Below are positions 17,536 to 25,270 of a stretch of DNA of 37,275 nucleotides, one piece after another. The stretch comes from an uncultured Eubacteriales bacterium. Lineage in GTDB: Bacteria; Bacillota; Clostridia; HGM11514. The notes beneath the pieces were generated by a model. That model did no database searches and was not told the DNA's origin. It saw nothing but the letters and a program-made list of their open reading frames with translations. The stretch covers positions 1 through 37,275 of the forward strand of contig CABUMF010000018.1 of assembly GCA_902492655.1 (NCBI GenBank), given 5' to 3'. The number at the start of each line of letters is the position of its first letter. Within the stretch, counting starts at the first letter, position 1. The position numbers and the translations under genes are program-made.

Positions 17536-17612
17536 ATTATCCTACGCCGGCATTACCCGGATCAGGTTATGGGTCGAAGTCAAAACTTCCTCTCAGCCAA
17601 AAGCTCCCCTTT
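17536..17612 (-). ncRNA. TPP (THI-box) riboswitch aptamer
   Basis: Read on the - strand, the conserved THI-box blocks appear in order: GGGGAGC, GGCTGAGAGG, ACCCATAACCTGATCCGGGT and AATGCCGGCGTAGGA. These are the CUGAGA pyrimidine-sensor and the ACCUGAU...GCGUAGGGA pyrophosphate-sensor elements. Upstream is a consensus promoter and downstream a terminator, so the element should switch transcription off when thiamine pyrophosphate is abundant. The only thing left to regulate is the ThiT remnant. Confidence 0.95.
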
Positions 17613-17625
17613 GTTTTGCAATTTC

Positions 17626-17654
17626 ATTATATCACCGTTTACTGCTATTGTCAA
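17626..17654 (-). promoter_or_regulatory. sigma-A promoter of the TPP-riboswitch transcript
   Basis: On the - strand TTGACA (17649-17654), a 17-bp spacer and TATAAT (17626-17631). It lies 20 bp below the stop of the small lipoprotein gene; no terminator separates them. Confidence 0.9.
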
Positions 17655-17673
17655 GGGCTTTGTTCGATATAAT

Positions 17674-18129
17674 TTAATCTGCGATTTCAGCAATTCTTCC
17701 GGCAATTCTGATTAATTCCGCAGAGTACTCCGCAACCTCGGAAGGCGAAGCATTTTCAAGCTCAGCCTGAAGTTCTTCCGCCTTTGTCTGCCATTGCACC
17801 AATTCCGCAAGCATTTCGGTGTAGTCTGTCAAAATAGTAGTGTCAGACGGATTGTTTTTATACTTTTCGGTAATTTCTATATATTTATTTATCCAAGCTT
17901 CATAATCCTTCAAAAACTGCTTCCACTCTGGTTCTCCGGATATTTCCGAAATGCTTTCTTGAGTATCATCTACCACATTGGGAGTTTCCTCTGTTTCCTG
18001 GGTTTCAACCTTTTGAGTGTCAGTGCTTTCTTTGTTTGTCAATTTGCTCTTGTCAGATTTTGAACTGCCGCAAGCAATAAGTGTCAGCATCAGCATTGCA
18101 ACAATAACGGATAGAAATATTTTTTTCAT
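17674..18129 (-). CDS. small lipoprotein with helical C-terminal domain
   Basis: This 151-aa secreted lipoprotein has a signal peptide at residues 1-19 with the lipobox LIAC (Cys20), then a Ser/Thr/Glu/Lys-rich linker (to about residue 60) and a helical, Glu/Trp-rich domain (WKQFLKDYEAWINKYIEI to the end). The domain resembles that of small clostridial lipoproteins filed under DUF6591, but I am not sure of the family. Function unknown. A ribosome binding site (AAAGGAG) precedes the ATG, and the gene follows the larger lipoprotein by 11 bp, so they form one operon. Confidence 0.8.
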   Translation of the reverse strand: MKKIFLSVIVAMLMLTLIACGSSKSDKSKLTNKESTDTQKVETQETEETPNVVDDTQESISEISGEPEWKQFLKDYEAWINKYIEITEKYKNNPSDTTILTDYTEMLAELVQWQTKAEELQAELENASPSEVAEYSAELIRIAGRIAEIAD

Positions 18130-18140
18130 ATTAGTCTCCT

Positions 18141-19163
18141 TTAATCCTTTTCAATCTTTATTTTGGGCAATGATAAAGTGATTTCCTGTGAATCTTCGGG
18201 ATCATATACAGATTCTCCGACAGAGAACGAAAATGAAAGCTCCGATATTTCGATTAAATCATCGCCTTTCTCATCTTTTTTATCGGCATCATCGGTTTCT
18301 TCTTCATCTTCTTCATCGAAATAATATTCTGCCAAATTGTTCAGCTCAATTCCCATAACATATTTTTTCTTTCCCGGGATAAATTCACTGTCCCAAATCG
18401 AATCATAAACATTTAATTCTCCGAAATAAACATCGCCTATGCCTACCGTTATTTCGTATTCCGAATTGTTTTCAATCTCCAACATGACAATAGATTCATT
18501 GTCCTTGTTAGTTACAACAGCCGCAGATGTAACCTTAAGATCGTAATTATCATAAAGAACATCTTCCGAAAAGCTGTCGATTTTACAATCCATCTTGCTT
18601 TCAAATGCGCCGTTTTCAATCACCTTGCGATATGTATTCTCGGAATAATCGTAACTATCAGCAATATTTGTTTTAATCTTTAAAGGTCCGGTTTCCACAG
18701 AGTTGTAATCATCATCATTAATTTCAAAACCCATTTCAATGTCCGCAATTTTCGTAATTCCGTACACATTAAGAGATCTAAAATCAACCGAAAATTCATC
18801 TTCTACGGTCTGTCCTGCCGCAACATCACAATTGATGTAGCCGTCATCTATCATGTACCCGTTTATTGAATTAATATGGTATCCCATAGAACCGCTTACA
18901 AACGATAAATCCTTATCACTGTTGTTTTCAAAAATAAGTTTAATTTCTGCCGTAAAGTTGGTGTATGTCAGGCTATCGGCGGTTATCTTTATACCATTTT
19001 CATCGTACAGCACCGTTTTTTCAATTTGAACACTCTTATCGAATTTTTCCATAAGCTTTTTAGTCGCCGTTTTTTCCTTTACTTCCGACGAAGCTCCGTT
19101 ACCGCATCCCGAAACAGAAAAAACAAGCATCACGAAAATAATAATTGCCAAAATTTTTCTCAT
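18141..19163 (-). CDS. lipoprotein with two repeated beta-rich domains
   Basis: This 340-aa lipoprotein has a signal peptide with lipobox SVSGC (Cys20). Two similar segments follow: VLYDENGIKITADSLTYT...LIFENNSDKD (from about residue 57) and VLYDNYDLKVTSAAVVT...LEIENNSEYE (from about residue 206). This suggests a duplicated immunoglobulin-like module of the DUF4352/DUF5067 type common in Clostridia surface lipoproteins. An acidic stretch (DEEDEEETDDADKKDEKGDD) interrupts the second module. GGAG lies 8 nt before the ATG. A structured RNA element ends 94 nt upstream. Function unknown. Confidence 0.82.
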   Translation of the reverse strand: MRKILAIIIFVMLVFSVSGCGNGASSEVKEKTATKKLMEKFDKSVQIEKTVLYDENGIKITADSLTYTNFTAEIKLIFENNSDKDLSFVSGSMGYHINSINGYMIDDGYINCDVAAGQTVEDEFSVDFRSLNVYGITKIADIEMGFEINDDDYNSVETGPLKIKTNIADSYDYSENTYRKVIENGAFESKMDCKIDSFSEDVLYDNYDLKVTSAAVVTNKDNESIVMLEIENNSEYEITVGIGDVYFGELNVYDSIWDSEFIPGKKKYVMGIELNNLAEYYFDEEDEEETDDADKKDEKGDDLIEISELSFSFSVGESVYDPEDSQEITLSLPKIKIEKD

Positions 19164-19255
19164 AAATTTTCTCCATTCTTTTTGGATTATAATCTACCGG
19201 CACCGATTAAATGGAGTGAACACCAATATTTCCCTCCCGATTTTCATAAATTTCC

Positions 19256-19295
19256 AAATAAAAAGTGCGTAGCAACTTAACAAAGAGCCACGCAC
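19256..19295 (-). terminator. intrinsic terminator of the candidate small RNA
   Basis: On the - strand GTGCGTGGC pairs with GCTACGCAC (9 bp, one G.U; 19287-19295 with 19265-19273) and TTTTTATTT follows. It lies 94 nt upstream of the lipoprotein start codon. Confidence 0.88.
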
Positions 19296-19460
19296 CTGAA
19301 AAGCGCATTGACTTCGATGTTAAGGGTTGCTACACACTCATAATCATAATCCGTTATTTAGGGTATATGAAATCGAAGTGTACGCTCTTCTTAATAGAGT
19401 GTACCCCTAAATAATGAATTTGATTATAAGTATTCCATTGTAGATTATGAGTTTGTAGCA
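19257..19460 (-). ncRNA. candidate structured small RNA of about 200 nt, unassigned
   Basis: The - strand has a promoter (19467-19495), a folded body and an intrinsic terminator (19256-19295), with no meaningful ORF. Helices seen by eye: P1 GCTACAAACTCATAATC (19444-19460) with 19330-19346, 16 of 17 pairs; P2 ATAATC (19423-19428) with 19347-19352; P3 TTATTTAGGG (19406-19415) with 19355-19364, perfect; P4 apical hairpin 19381-19405 (8 pairs, one A.C mismatch); and a pseudoknot ACTTCGAT (19373-19380) with ATCGAAGT (19311-19318), 8 bp perfect. It is too short and too knotted for 6S RNA, and it lacks SRP, tmRNA or RNase P signatures. It may instead be an attenuating leader of the lipoprotein genes. 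Confidence 0.7.
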
Positions 19461-19466
19461 TACATA

Positions 19467-19495
19467 TTATAGCATAACAAACTCATTTTTGCAAG
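19467..19495 (-). promoter_or_regulatory. promoter of the candidate small RNA
   Basis: On the - strand TTGCAA (19490-19495), a 17-bp spacer and TATAAT (19467-19472), placing the start near 19460, exactly at the 5' end of helix P1. A dyad GAGTTTGT (19450-19457) / ACAAACTC (19478-19485) straddles the -10 and could be an operator. Confidence 0.7.
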
Positions 19496-19526
19496 TAGTT
19501 TTTGCCACTTTCCGATTTTATTCAAT

Positions 19527-21446
19527 TTATTCCGCATGAAGATACTTCGGGAAAACGGTCAGGCGGATATTGGTACTGCCGTAGGGAACGAGGGTAATTT
19601 CCTCATAATCGCCGAGATGCTCCTCGACAAACTCGGACGACGGCAAACGAGGCGTTGTAACAAGCTCGTTTGAAACCAGGGTGGCGCCGCAATCAAGCTG
19701 TTTTTGATCTAACCCTTCGCCGCCCACAAGCTCCATATCCTTTTGTTCTTCTTTCACCAAATTCCAATCCGAAAGCGTTTTTGCCTTAATCTTTATTTCA
19801 AGAGGAGAGCCTTCCCAGAACGGACTGTCGGAATGTGAAACCGTAATGCTTTCGGGGCGTTCCCAGCCTGTTACGGCATAGTTCCAGGGGGAATCGGGAT
19901 AGATATTCCAAGCCGGAAAATCCGCAGTCTGCCTTTTTTCTTCCGTGTCAATCTCTCTTTTTTCTTTAATCTTAAGCGAAAGAAGAAGGGGACCGTATGT
20001 AAAGTAAACTCCTCCGTCGGGTGAAGAATTTCCGGAAAATGCTTTTTGGAAGGAAAGCGATATTTCATCGCCGTTTCCGACCGAAACCTCGGCATAACCG
20101 TTGCATACCGAAAATTCCATGGGCTCACCGTTTTTGCGGATAACCGTTCTTTTTGACCACTCGGGGATTCGCAATTTCAGCTTGCTTTCCGAAACGCCTT
20201 TAAGCTCGACTTTAAGCTTGACTTCATCGCCGAAAGGATAGTTTCCCGTTTGGGTAAGCTTTATTTCATCCCCGTCATACACGCTGTCGCCGTAAAGGCT
20301 TACAGCTACGCCTCCGCAGAAGGTCTGATACATTCTTGCGGCGTAGTTTGGCATTGTTCTTCCGATATTTCCCACACAGCATTCGGGATAATGGTGGGGC
20401 TGATATGCCATACGGGGAGTGTTTTTCCAAGCCGAAATGTGGGTTGAATTTCTTGCGGCAATCACCTGATTCACACAAGAAAGATACTGAATTGTCTTAA
20501 AATAAGGCCCTATAGCACCCGGGAGCGCATTAAAAACCGCACACTCGATTCTGTCGGCATATTTTCCGTTACCCGTTGCCTCAAGCATATATCCCAAGGA
20601 CCATACGGCATCTGAAATGTCGCATGACTCATGCGTACGCCAGCTTTCGTTGCCGCAGGTTTTTTCGCTGCTGCTTGGGATTCCGTCCGGAAGCAAATGA
20701 TAGCGTGCAATTTTATTAAAGCCGTTTACTGATGCTTCGAGCAATTCCCTGTCGCCTGTAAATGAGTAAAGAATAGCAGGAAGCTTTGCATCCTCATGGA
20801 AGGTAACCCCGTGCTCATTGGGAACCCTGTCCGACATTAAGTCGTCGGCGCCGGCAACAGATTCGAGCTTTCTGTGTTCCTTATAAGCATTAACCGCTTT
20901 TTCAAGCAAATCGTTATCTTCGTAAACCTGTGCTATCTTCAGCATTGTTTCGATATTTACTATATCCCTGTCATACTTATAGCTGTGGGTATCACTCATG
21001 TAATGCTCACGCATTTTTTCAAGGTATCTAATATTACCCGTATTGCTCCAAAGAGCATAAAGTGCACGAAAATAAACCGCATGAGGCCAACGGTTTCTGC
21101 CCTTATCCTCCTTTAGCTCAAGGGGACCTATATACGGGTCACCGTCATCCGAAAATGAAGCCTCAATCTGCCCCATAACCACATTCAAAAGCTCGTCATC
21201 GTCTGTAAATATGGCGGTTCTTACCACCGAATCAATCCAATACGCAGTCTGCTCATAAGGCCACCACTCTGCGTAGCCGCCGTCTGTCAAGGTGCGATCC
21301 TTCCAGCAAGCACGGTCATAAGGATACCCGATTTTGTGAAGATTTCCCGGCATTCCGGAGGCTTCCTTCTTCAAGAAATCCAAAATCCAGCCCTTCGGTC
21401 TTATTTGGTTCATTCGTACTTCTTCAAGTACATTGTACTTTTTCAT
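19527..21446 (-). CDS. GH127-family beta-L-arabinofuranosidase-like glycosidase
   Basis: This 639-aa protein belongs to the GH127/DUF1680 family. An (alpha/alpha)6-barrel fills the N-terminal two thirds and two beta-sandwich regions follow. The zinc-thiolate site of the Bifidobacterium HypBA1 type seems present: Glu273-Ser-Cys275 and the tandem Cys356-Cys357 (PECCVGN). There is no signal peptide, so it should act in the cytoplasm on an imported oligosaccharide. AAGGAG lies before the ATG. It is the last gene of an operon that starts with a serine dehydratase; no transporter lies in the operon. The exact sugar cannot be told; other GH127-like enzymes act on different furanosides. Confidence 0.85.
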   Translation of the reverse strand: MKKYNVLEEVRMNQIRPKGWILDFLKKEASGMPGNLHKIGYPYDRACWKDRTLTDGGYAEWWPYEQTAYWIDSVVRTAIFTDDDELLNVVMGQIEASFSDDGDPYIGPLELKEDKGRNRWPHAVYFRALYALWSNTGNIRYLEKMREHYMSDTHSYKYDRDIVNIETMLKIAQVYEDNDLLEKAVNAYKEHRKLESVAGADDLMSDRVPNEHGVTFHEDAKLPAILYSFTGDRELLEASVNGFNKIARYHLLPDGIPSSSEKTCGNESWRTHESCDISDAVWSLGYMLEATGNGKYADRIECAVFNALPGAIGPYFKTIQYLSCVNQVIAARNSTHISAWKNTPRMAYQPHHYPECCVGNIGRTMPNYAARMYQTFCGGVAVSLYGDSVYDGDEIKLTQTGNYPFGDEVKLKVELKGVSESKLKLRIPEWSKRTVIRKNGEPMEFSVCNGYAEVSVGNGDEISLSFQKAFSGNSSPDGGVYFTYGPLLLSLKIKEKREIDTEEKRQTADFPAWNIYPDSPWNYAVTGWERPESITVSHSDSPFWEGSPLEIKIKAKTLSDWNLVKEEQKDMELVGGEGLDQKQLDCGATLVSNELVTTPRLPSSEFVEEHLGDYEEITLVPYGSTNIRLTVFPKYLHAE

Positions 21447-21475
21447 TGCTTTATCTCCTTATAATAAAATTAATG

Positions 21476-22030
21476 TTACCACTTTTCAATTTTGTCCCAT
21501 GTTACCAAAAATGCCTCGTTGGCAAGCTCTGCAAGAGGAGAATCGGAACGGGAATCAGAATAAAATCTGTCCATTTTCGTATCTCCGAGATACTCTTTAA
21601 GCCTTGGAACCTTTTCTTTTCCGTAGCAATTCTTTCCCGTATATTTTCCGGTTTTTTTGTCTGCCTCGGACGCAATAAGATGCTTTATGCCGAGCCTGTC
21701 GCATATAGGTCTCAGCAAAAAATACGGTGATGCCGAAATGATAACATCGTCATCCCTCTGTTGTCCAAGATACCACGGCTTTATGTTTTTTATTTCGACA
21801 TCCCAAAAGCGTTCGACCTCATAGTCAATATCGGGCACAAACCGGAAAGCCGAATAAACCACTTCCTTCATGGCGGTTTTGTCCGTTATTTTAAGCCGAT
21901 ACTTTATAAATGCCCAAAGCTGCGCAGGTGCACGCAACGCCATTTTGGGATACTTCTTCAATAGGAAGAAATAAAACCTTTTTGTGCTGTCATAATAATA
22001 TATAGTCTTATCAAAATCGTAAGCGTTCAT
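21476..22030 (-). CDS. HAD-superfamily phosphatase (class IB, phosphoserine-phosphatase-like)
   Basis: This 184-aa soluble protein has all four HAD motifs: motif I DFDKTI (nucleophile Asp5, acid/base Asp7), motif II ISAS (about residue 98), the lysine of motif III in GKEKVPRL, and motif IV YSDSRSD. The helical cap between motifs I and II (about residues 20-85) is typical of class IB enzymes such as phosphoserine phosphatase. The substrate is unknown; a phosphoserine role would fit the serine dehydratase in the same operon but is inference. It lies 9 bp after the degenerate phosphoesterase gene, with AGAGG upstream. Confidence 0.85.
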   Translation of the reverse strand: MNAYDFDKTIYYYDSTKRFYFFLLKKYPKMALRAPAQLWAFIKYRLKITDKTAMKEVVYSAFRFVPDIDYEVERFWDVEIKNIKPWYLGQQRDDDVIISASPYFLLRPICDRLGIKHLIASEADKKTGKYTGKNCYGKEKVPRLKEYLGDTKMDRFYSDSRSDSPLAELANEAFLVTWDKIEKW

Positions 22031-22039
22031 ATGTAACCT

Positions 22040-22855
22040 CTAAAACTCAAATTCAGTATCGTTAACCTTTAATGTATCGCCGAGGGTGACTTCTCTCCAC
22101 GAGCCGTTCTTTGCAGAATCAATCGAAATCCTGTTTATTCCGCCTATTTCATAGCTGTCATATTTCCCGTAAGCACCGCAAAAATGTGCGGCAACTCTTC
22201 CCCCGTTTTCGTTGATAAGCTGAATCACACGGAGAAGGCTTTCCGTTGATTTTCCCATATAAACATACGGGTCGCCTGCGCCTTCAAATCTCGAATCGGG
22301 TATAGAGTGAGAAAAAACAATCACCCTCCAGCCCTTTTTTACCCTTGCGGCATCATTTTTAAGCCACGCAAGCTGAGCTGTATTAAAGCCTTCAAACTTC
22401 ATGAAAATCTCGTTTTCCTCATCAAGCTGTGAAATGTAAGAGCAAAGAAAAATCAGTCTTACCTTTTTATCGGGAAAATCCGCATAATAATACGGCTTTT
22501 CAAAAAGCTTAACATTGCCGTAATCCGTAAGAAAGCTTGCACGCTTTGCCCACTTTTCATCGTTTGTGATGTTCATTGCCAGCTGACCGAGAAACCTTTC
22601 GTTTCTATAGCCGTCCGTTTTCCCCTGCGCAACATAAAGCCTTTTGCTTTCGGTTGAATTTTTGTATTTTTCAATTTCCAAACCGTAAACACGGTCTGAA
22701 ATCCTCTCCGGATTGTTACCGTTTATTATATTGCCGAGATGAACAACGCAGTCAAAACGATGTCCGTTTTGATCAGCCTCGTAAATTTCCGAGGCAATAT
22801 CGTTATCCGTCAGACACGAATCCGACAAAAGCGCAAATCTAAATACTTCATCCAT
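22040..22855 (-). CDS. degenerate metallophosphoesterase-like protein (likely pseudoenzyme)
   Basis: This protein of about 271 aa is a paralogue of the upstream metallophosphoesterase; they share the same order of blocks. Here the metal-binding motifs are lost: DSH became DSC, GDFMNG became GNIING, GNHDG became GKTDG, SHD became SHS, and GHEHGD became CGAYGKYD. The fold-defining hydrophobic strands (FDCVVHLG, WRVIVFSHS) remain and the frame is open, so it is probably a maintained non-catalytic partner rather than a pseudogene. ATG 22855 is favoured because GGGGGA precedes it; a TTG codon 15 bp upstream overlaps the previous stop. Gap to the upstream gene is 15 bp. Confidence 0.8.
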   Translation of the reverse strand: MDEVFRFALLSDSCLTDNDIASEIYEADQNGHRFDCVVHLGNIINGNNPERISDRVYGLEIEKYKNSTESKRLYVAQGKTDGYRNERFLGQLAMNITNDEKWAKRASFLTDYGNVKLFEKPYYYADFPDKKVRLIFLCSYISQLDEENEIFMKFEGFNTAQLAWLKNDAARVKKGWRVIVFSHSIPDSRFEGAGDPYVYMGKSTESLLRVIQLINENGGRVAAHFCGAYGKYDSYEIGGINRISIDSAKNGSWREVTLGDTLKVNDTEFEF

Positions 22856-22870
22856 GCTTTTATCCCCCAA

Positions 22871-23815
22871 TCAATAAGAAATCTCACGGTCAGAGCCGGC
22901 ACCGAATCTGACAAGCCTGATTATTCTTTCCTTAAGGTCTATAGAAACCGCATCCCACGCATCCTCCGTAACCGTTCCGAGATTTCTTTCGGGGAAAACA
23001 CCGTTTCCTACCATATCCCAAATGGAAGGAACATATGCCGTTTCGCTGGTTGTCATTATAAAATTAATCCCGTTGATTTTTCCGTCAAAATCGCCGTGCT
23101 CATGTCCCAAAAACCACGCGGCAACGGTAAAACCGTTCTTTTCAGCATTGTCTGTAAGGGCGCAAAAAGCATCATAGCCGTTTATTCGCTGATTTTCCTT
23201 GCTTATGGGAGAAAAATAATCTATAAAAGGAGCGTCATGCGAAAAAACCATTACCGTCCAGCCTTTTGGCGCATTAAACCCCTCGTTTTTCAGCCAATTA
23301 ACCTGTTCGCCGCTTATTCCGTACTTTTTATTAAACACCCCGTCTTTCCACTCATAATAAAATGAGCAGATAAACACAAGTCGTATTTTTTTATCTTCAA
23401 TATCCACATAAAAATACGGTTTTCCTAAAGGTCTGTGAACACCTTCCGCCTCATCAAGATAACGGGTTGCTCCGTACCAAAGCTCGTCCGTTGCCATATC
23501 GTTCACAGAGCCTTCGCAGTAACCGTCATGATTACCCTCAACGGGATAAAACACAGCGTTAACCGATGCTCTCCAAAGCTCGATTTGCTCGTTTAATAGC
23601 ATTTCCGTATATCCCTTCGGAAAATTTCCGTTCATGAAATCCCCAAGATGCACAAGACAATCAAAATTAAGTCTTTCGTCAACCGCTTTTATGTTTTCCA
23701 AAGTATCGCATAATGAATTGTCAAGGTGGGAATCTGCGGCAATCGCAAAGGAAAAATCAAATTTTCGGAACTCCCTTATTACACGCTCACACTCGGTTTT
23801 GTAATAATCCTTCAT
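22871..23815 (-). CDS. calcineurin-like metallophosphoesterase
   Basis: This 314-aa cytoplasmic protein has the complete dimetal phosphoesterase set: DSH (residues about 28-30), GDFMNGN, GNHDG, SHD and GHEHGD. Such enzymes hydrolyse phosphomonoesters or phosphodiesters with Mn2+ or Fe2+; the substrate is not evident. It lacks a signal peptide. AGGAGG lies right after the serine dehydratase stop and just before ATG 23815, indicating one transcript. It is followed by a paralogue lacking the metal ligands. Confidence 0.87.
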   Translation of the reverse strand: MKDYYKTECERVIREFRKFDFSFAIAADSHLDNSLCDTLENIKAVDERLNFDCLVHLGDFMNGNFPKGYTEMLLNEQIELWRASVNAVFYPVEGNHDGYCEGSVNDMATDELWYGATRYLDEAEGVHRPLGKPYFYVDIEDKKIRLVFICSFYYEWKDGVFNKKYGISGEQVNWLKNEGFNAPKGWTVMVFSHDAPFIDYFSPISKENQRINGYDAFCALTDNAEKNGFTVAAWFLGHEHGDFDGKINGINFIMTTSETAYVPSIWDMVGNGVFPERNLGTVTEDAWDAVSIDLKERIIRLVRFGAGSDREISY

Positions 23816-23824
23816 AATTCCCTC

Positions 23825-25249
23825 CTAACACCAGTTTTTAGCAAGCCCACCGCCGCCGGTTTCTCGATAATTAACCGACAGGTCACGCCCGGTTTCCTTC
23901 ATTGTTTTGATAACATTATCAAGAGAAATCCGCCTCGTATCACTCAGAAAATCGGCAAGGCTGACAGCATTGATCGCCCTCATTGCGGCAACCGCATTTC
24001 TTTCTATGCACGGAATTTGAATAAGCCCGCCGACGGGATCGCAGGTAAGCCCCAGATGATGTTCAATGGCAATTTCTGCGGCGTATTCAATTTGTTCGGT
24101 TCTTAAGGAAAAAAGCTCACCGAGCATAGCGGCAGCCATAGCGCACGCAGTTCCGATTTCCGCCTGACATCCGCCTTCCGCACCCGAAACGGTGGCATTT
24201 GTCTTTACAAGATTTCCTATAATTCCGCCGACAGCCAGGGCTCTTACAACATCCCTGTCATCAAAGCTGTTCTTTTTTTGAAAATAGTAAAGAACCGCCG
24301 GCACAACTCCGGCAGAACCGCAGGTGGGAGCCGTTACAACACGCTTTCCGCAAGCGTTTTCTTCGCTTACCGCAAATGCATAAGAGCACACAATTCTGTT
24401 TTCGGCTGTTTGCGGAGTTTCGTCAATGTGCTTTTGGTCAAAAAGATATTTTGCTTTTCTTACAACCCCCAAATCGCCCGGCAAAACCGTACTTTTGGCA
24501 GAAAGCCCGGAGTGAATGCAAGCCTTCATCGTATTCCACACTTCAAACAGATATTCCTCAATATCCGGCTCCGTTTCAAGCACATACTCATAAAGGGTTA
24601 TACCTTTTTCGTTACAATACCTCACTATTTCGCTGAACGATGTATGCCTGTACACATAATCATCGCCGCTTAACTCTCCCTCAAACTCTATATCTCCGCC
24701 GCCGATACTCATAACTCTTGCGCGGTCAATTTCCTTTCCGCCCGAAAACGCAACAAAATCCATCGTATTGGGGTGAGGAATACCCATATTTGTGTAATCT
24801 TTTTTTATAATTACTCGCTTGTTGAGATTATCGAAATATTTATTTACAACATCCTCTGTGCCTCCGCCCTGCCCGGCTGCGGCAAGAGAACCGTAAAGGG
24901 TTACTTCAAATCTGTCTGCCGATAAGTTTTTATCCGCAAATGCCTTGCAGGCACGCTGAGGCCCTATCGTATGAGAGCTTGAAGGACCGCATCCGATCCT
25001 GAATAACTCTCTGAGCGATTTCATCCCGACAGGAGTTTTTTTTGCGAAACGAGATTCCGACTCAAGAAAATAATCCAGCGGAACCTTGAAAATATTTGCA
25101 AGATTTTTATAGTTTTGTATAGACGGCTGTGAAATGCCGTTTTCCCACTTTGATACAGCACGGTTACTAACATTCAAAAACTGTGCAAGCTCACTCTGAG
25201 AAAGCCCGGCTTTTTTTCTCAGAAACCGTATTTTTTCGGAATAGTACAA
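23825..25249 (-). CDS. XRE-type HTH fused to iron-sulfur L-serine dehydratase
   Basis: This 474-aa fusion starts with a Cro/C1-type HTH (residues about 6-61; LSQSELAQFLNVSNRAVSKWE). A complete one-chain L-serine ammonia-lyase follows from Met76 (MKSLRELFRIG), with GPSSSHTIGP (88-97), APTCGSAG, GGCQAE (Cys361), TCDPVGG (Cys403) and PCIERNA (Cys414). The three Cys match the [4Fe-4S] ligands and the last residue is Cys474. The enzyme makes pyruvate and ammonia from serine. I chose TTG 25249 because GGGAGG lies 8 nt upstream and the mapped -10 box lies over the alternative ATG 25279. It heads a five-gene operon. The HTH may bind DNA in response to serine or cluster state; that is inference. Confidence 0.9.
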   Translation of the reverse strand: MYYSEKIRFLRKKAGLSQSELAQFLNVSNRAVSKWENGISQPSIQNYKNLANIFKVPLDYFLESESRFAKKTPVGMKSLRELFRIGCGPSSSHTIGPQRACKAFADKNLSADRFEVTLYGSLAAAGQGGGTEDVVNKYFDNLNKRVIIKKDYTNMGIPHPNTMDFVAFSGGKEIDRARVMSIGGGDIEFEGELSGDDYVYRHTSFSEIVRYCNEKGITLYEYVLETEPDIEEYLFEVWNTMKACIHSGLSAKSTVLPGDLGVVRKAKYLFDQKHIDETPQTAENRIVCSYAFAVSEENACGKRVVTAPTCGSAGVVPAVLYYFQKKNSFDDRDVVRALAVGGIIGNLVKTNATVSGAEGGCQAEIGTACAMAAAMLGELFSLRTEQIEYAAEIAIEHHLGLTCDPVGGLIQIPCIERNAVAAMRAINAVSLADFLSDTRRISLDNVIKTMKETGRDLSVNYRETGGGGLAKNWC

Positions 25250-25270
25250 AAATACCACCTCCCGAAAAAT

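Noticed and set aside
19257..19460. 6S RNA identity for the structured RNA
   Set aside because: The rod is only about 131 nt, there is an 8-bp pseudoknot, and a 3' tail with terminator follows the closing stem; 6S RNA is one long rod ending at its closing stem. Not excluded without a covariance search.
19450..19485. Terminator of the GH127 operon
   Set aside because: The dyad has no T-run on the - strand and overlaps the small RNA promoter.
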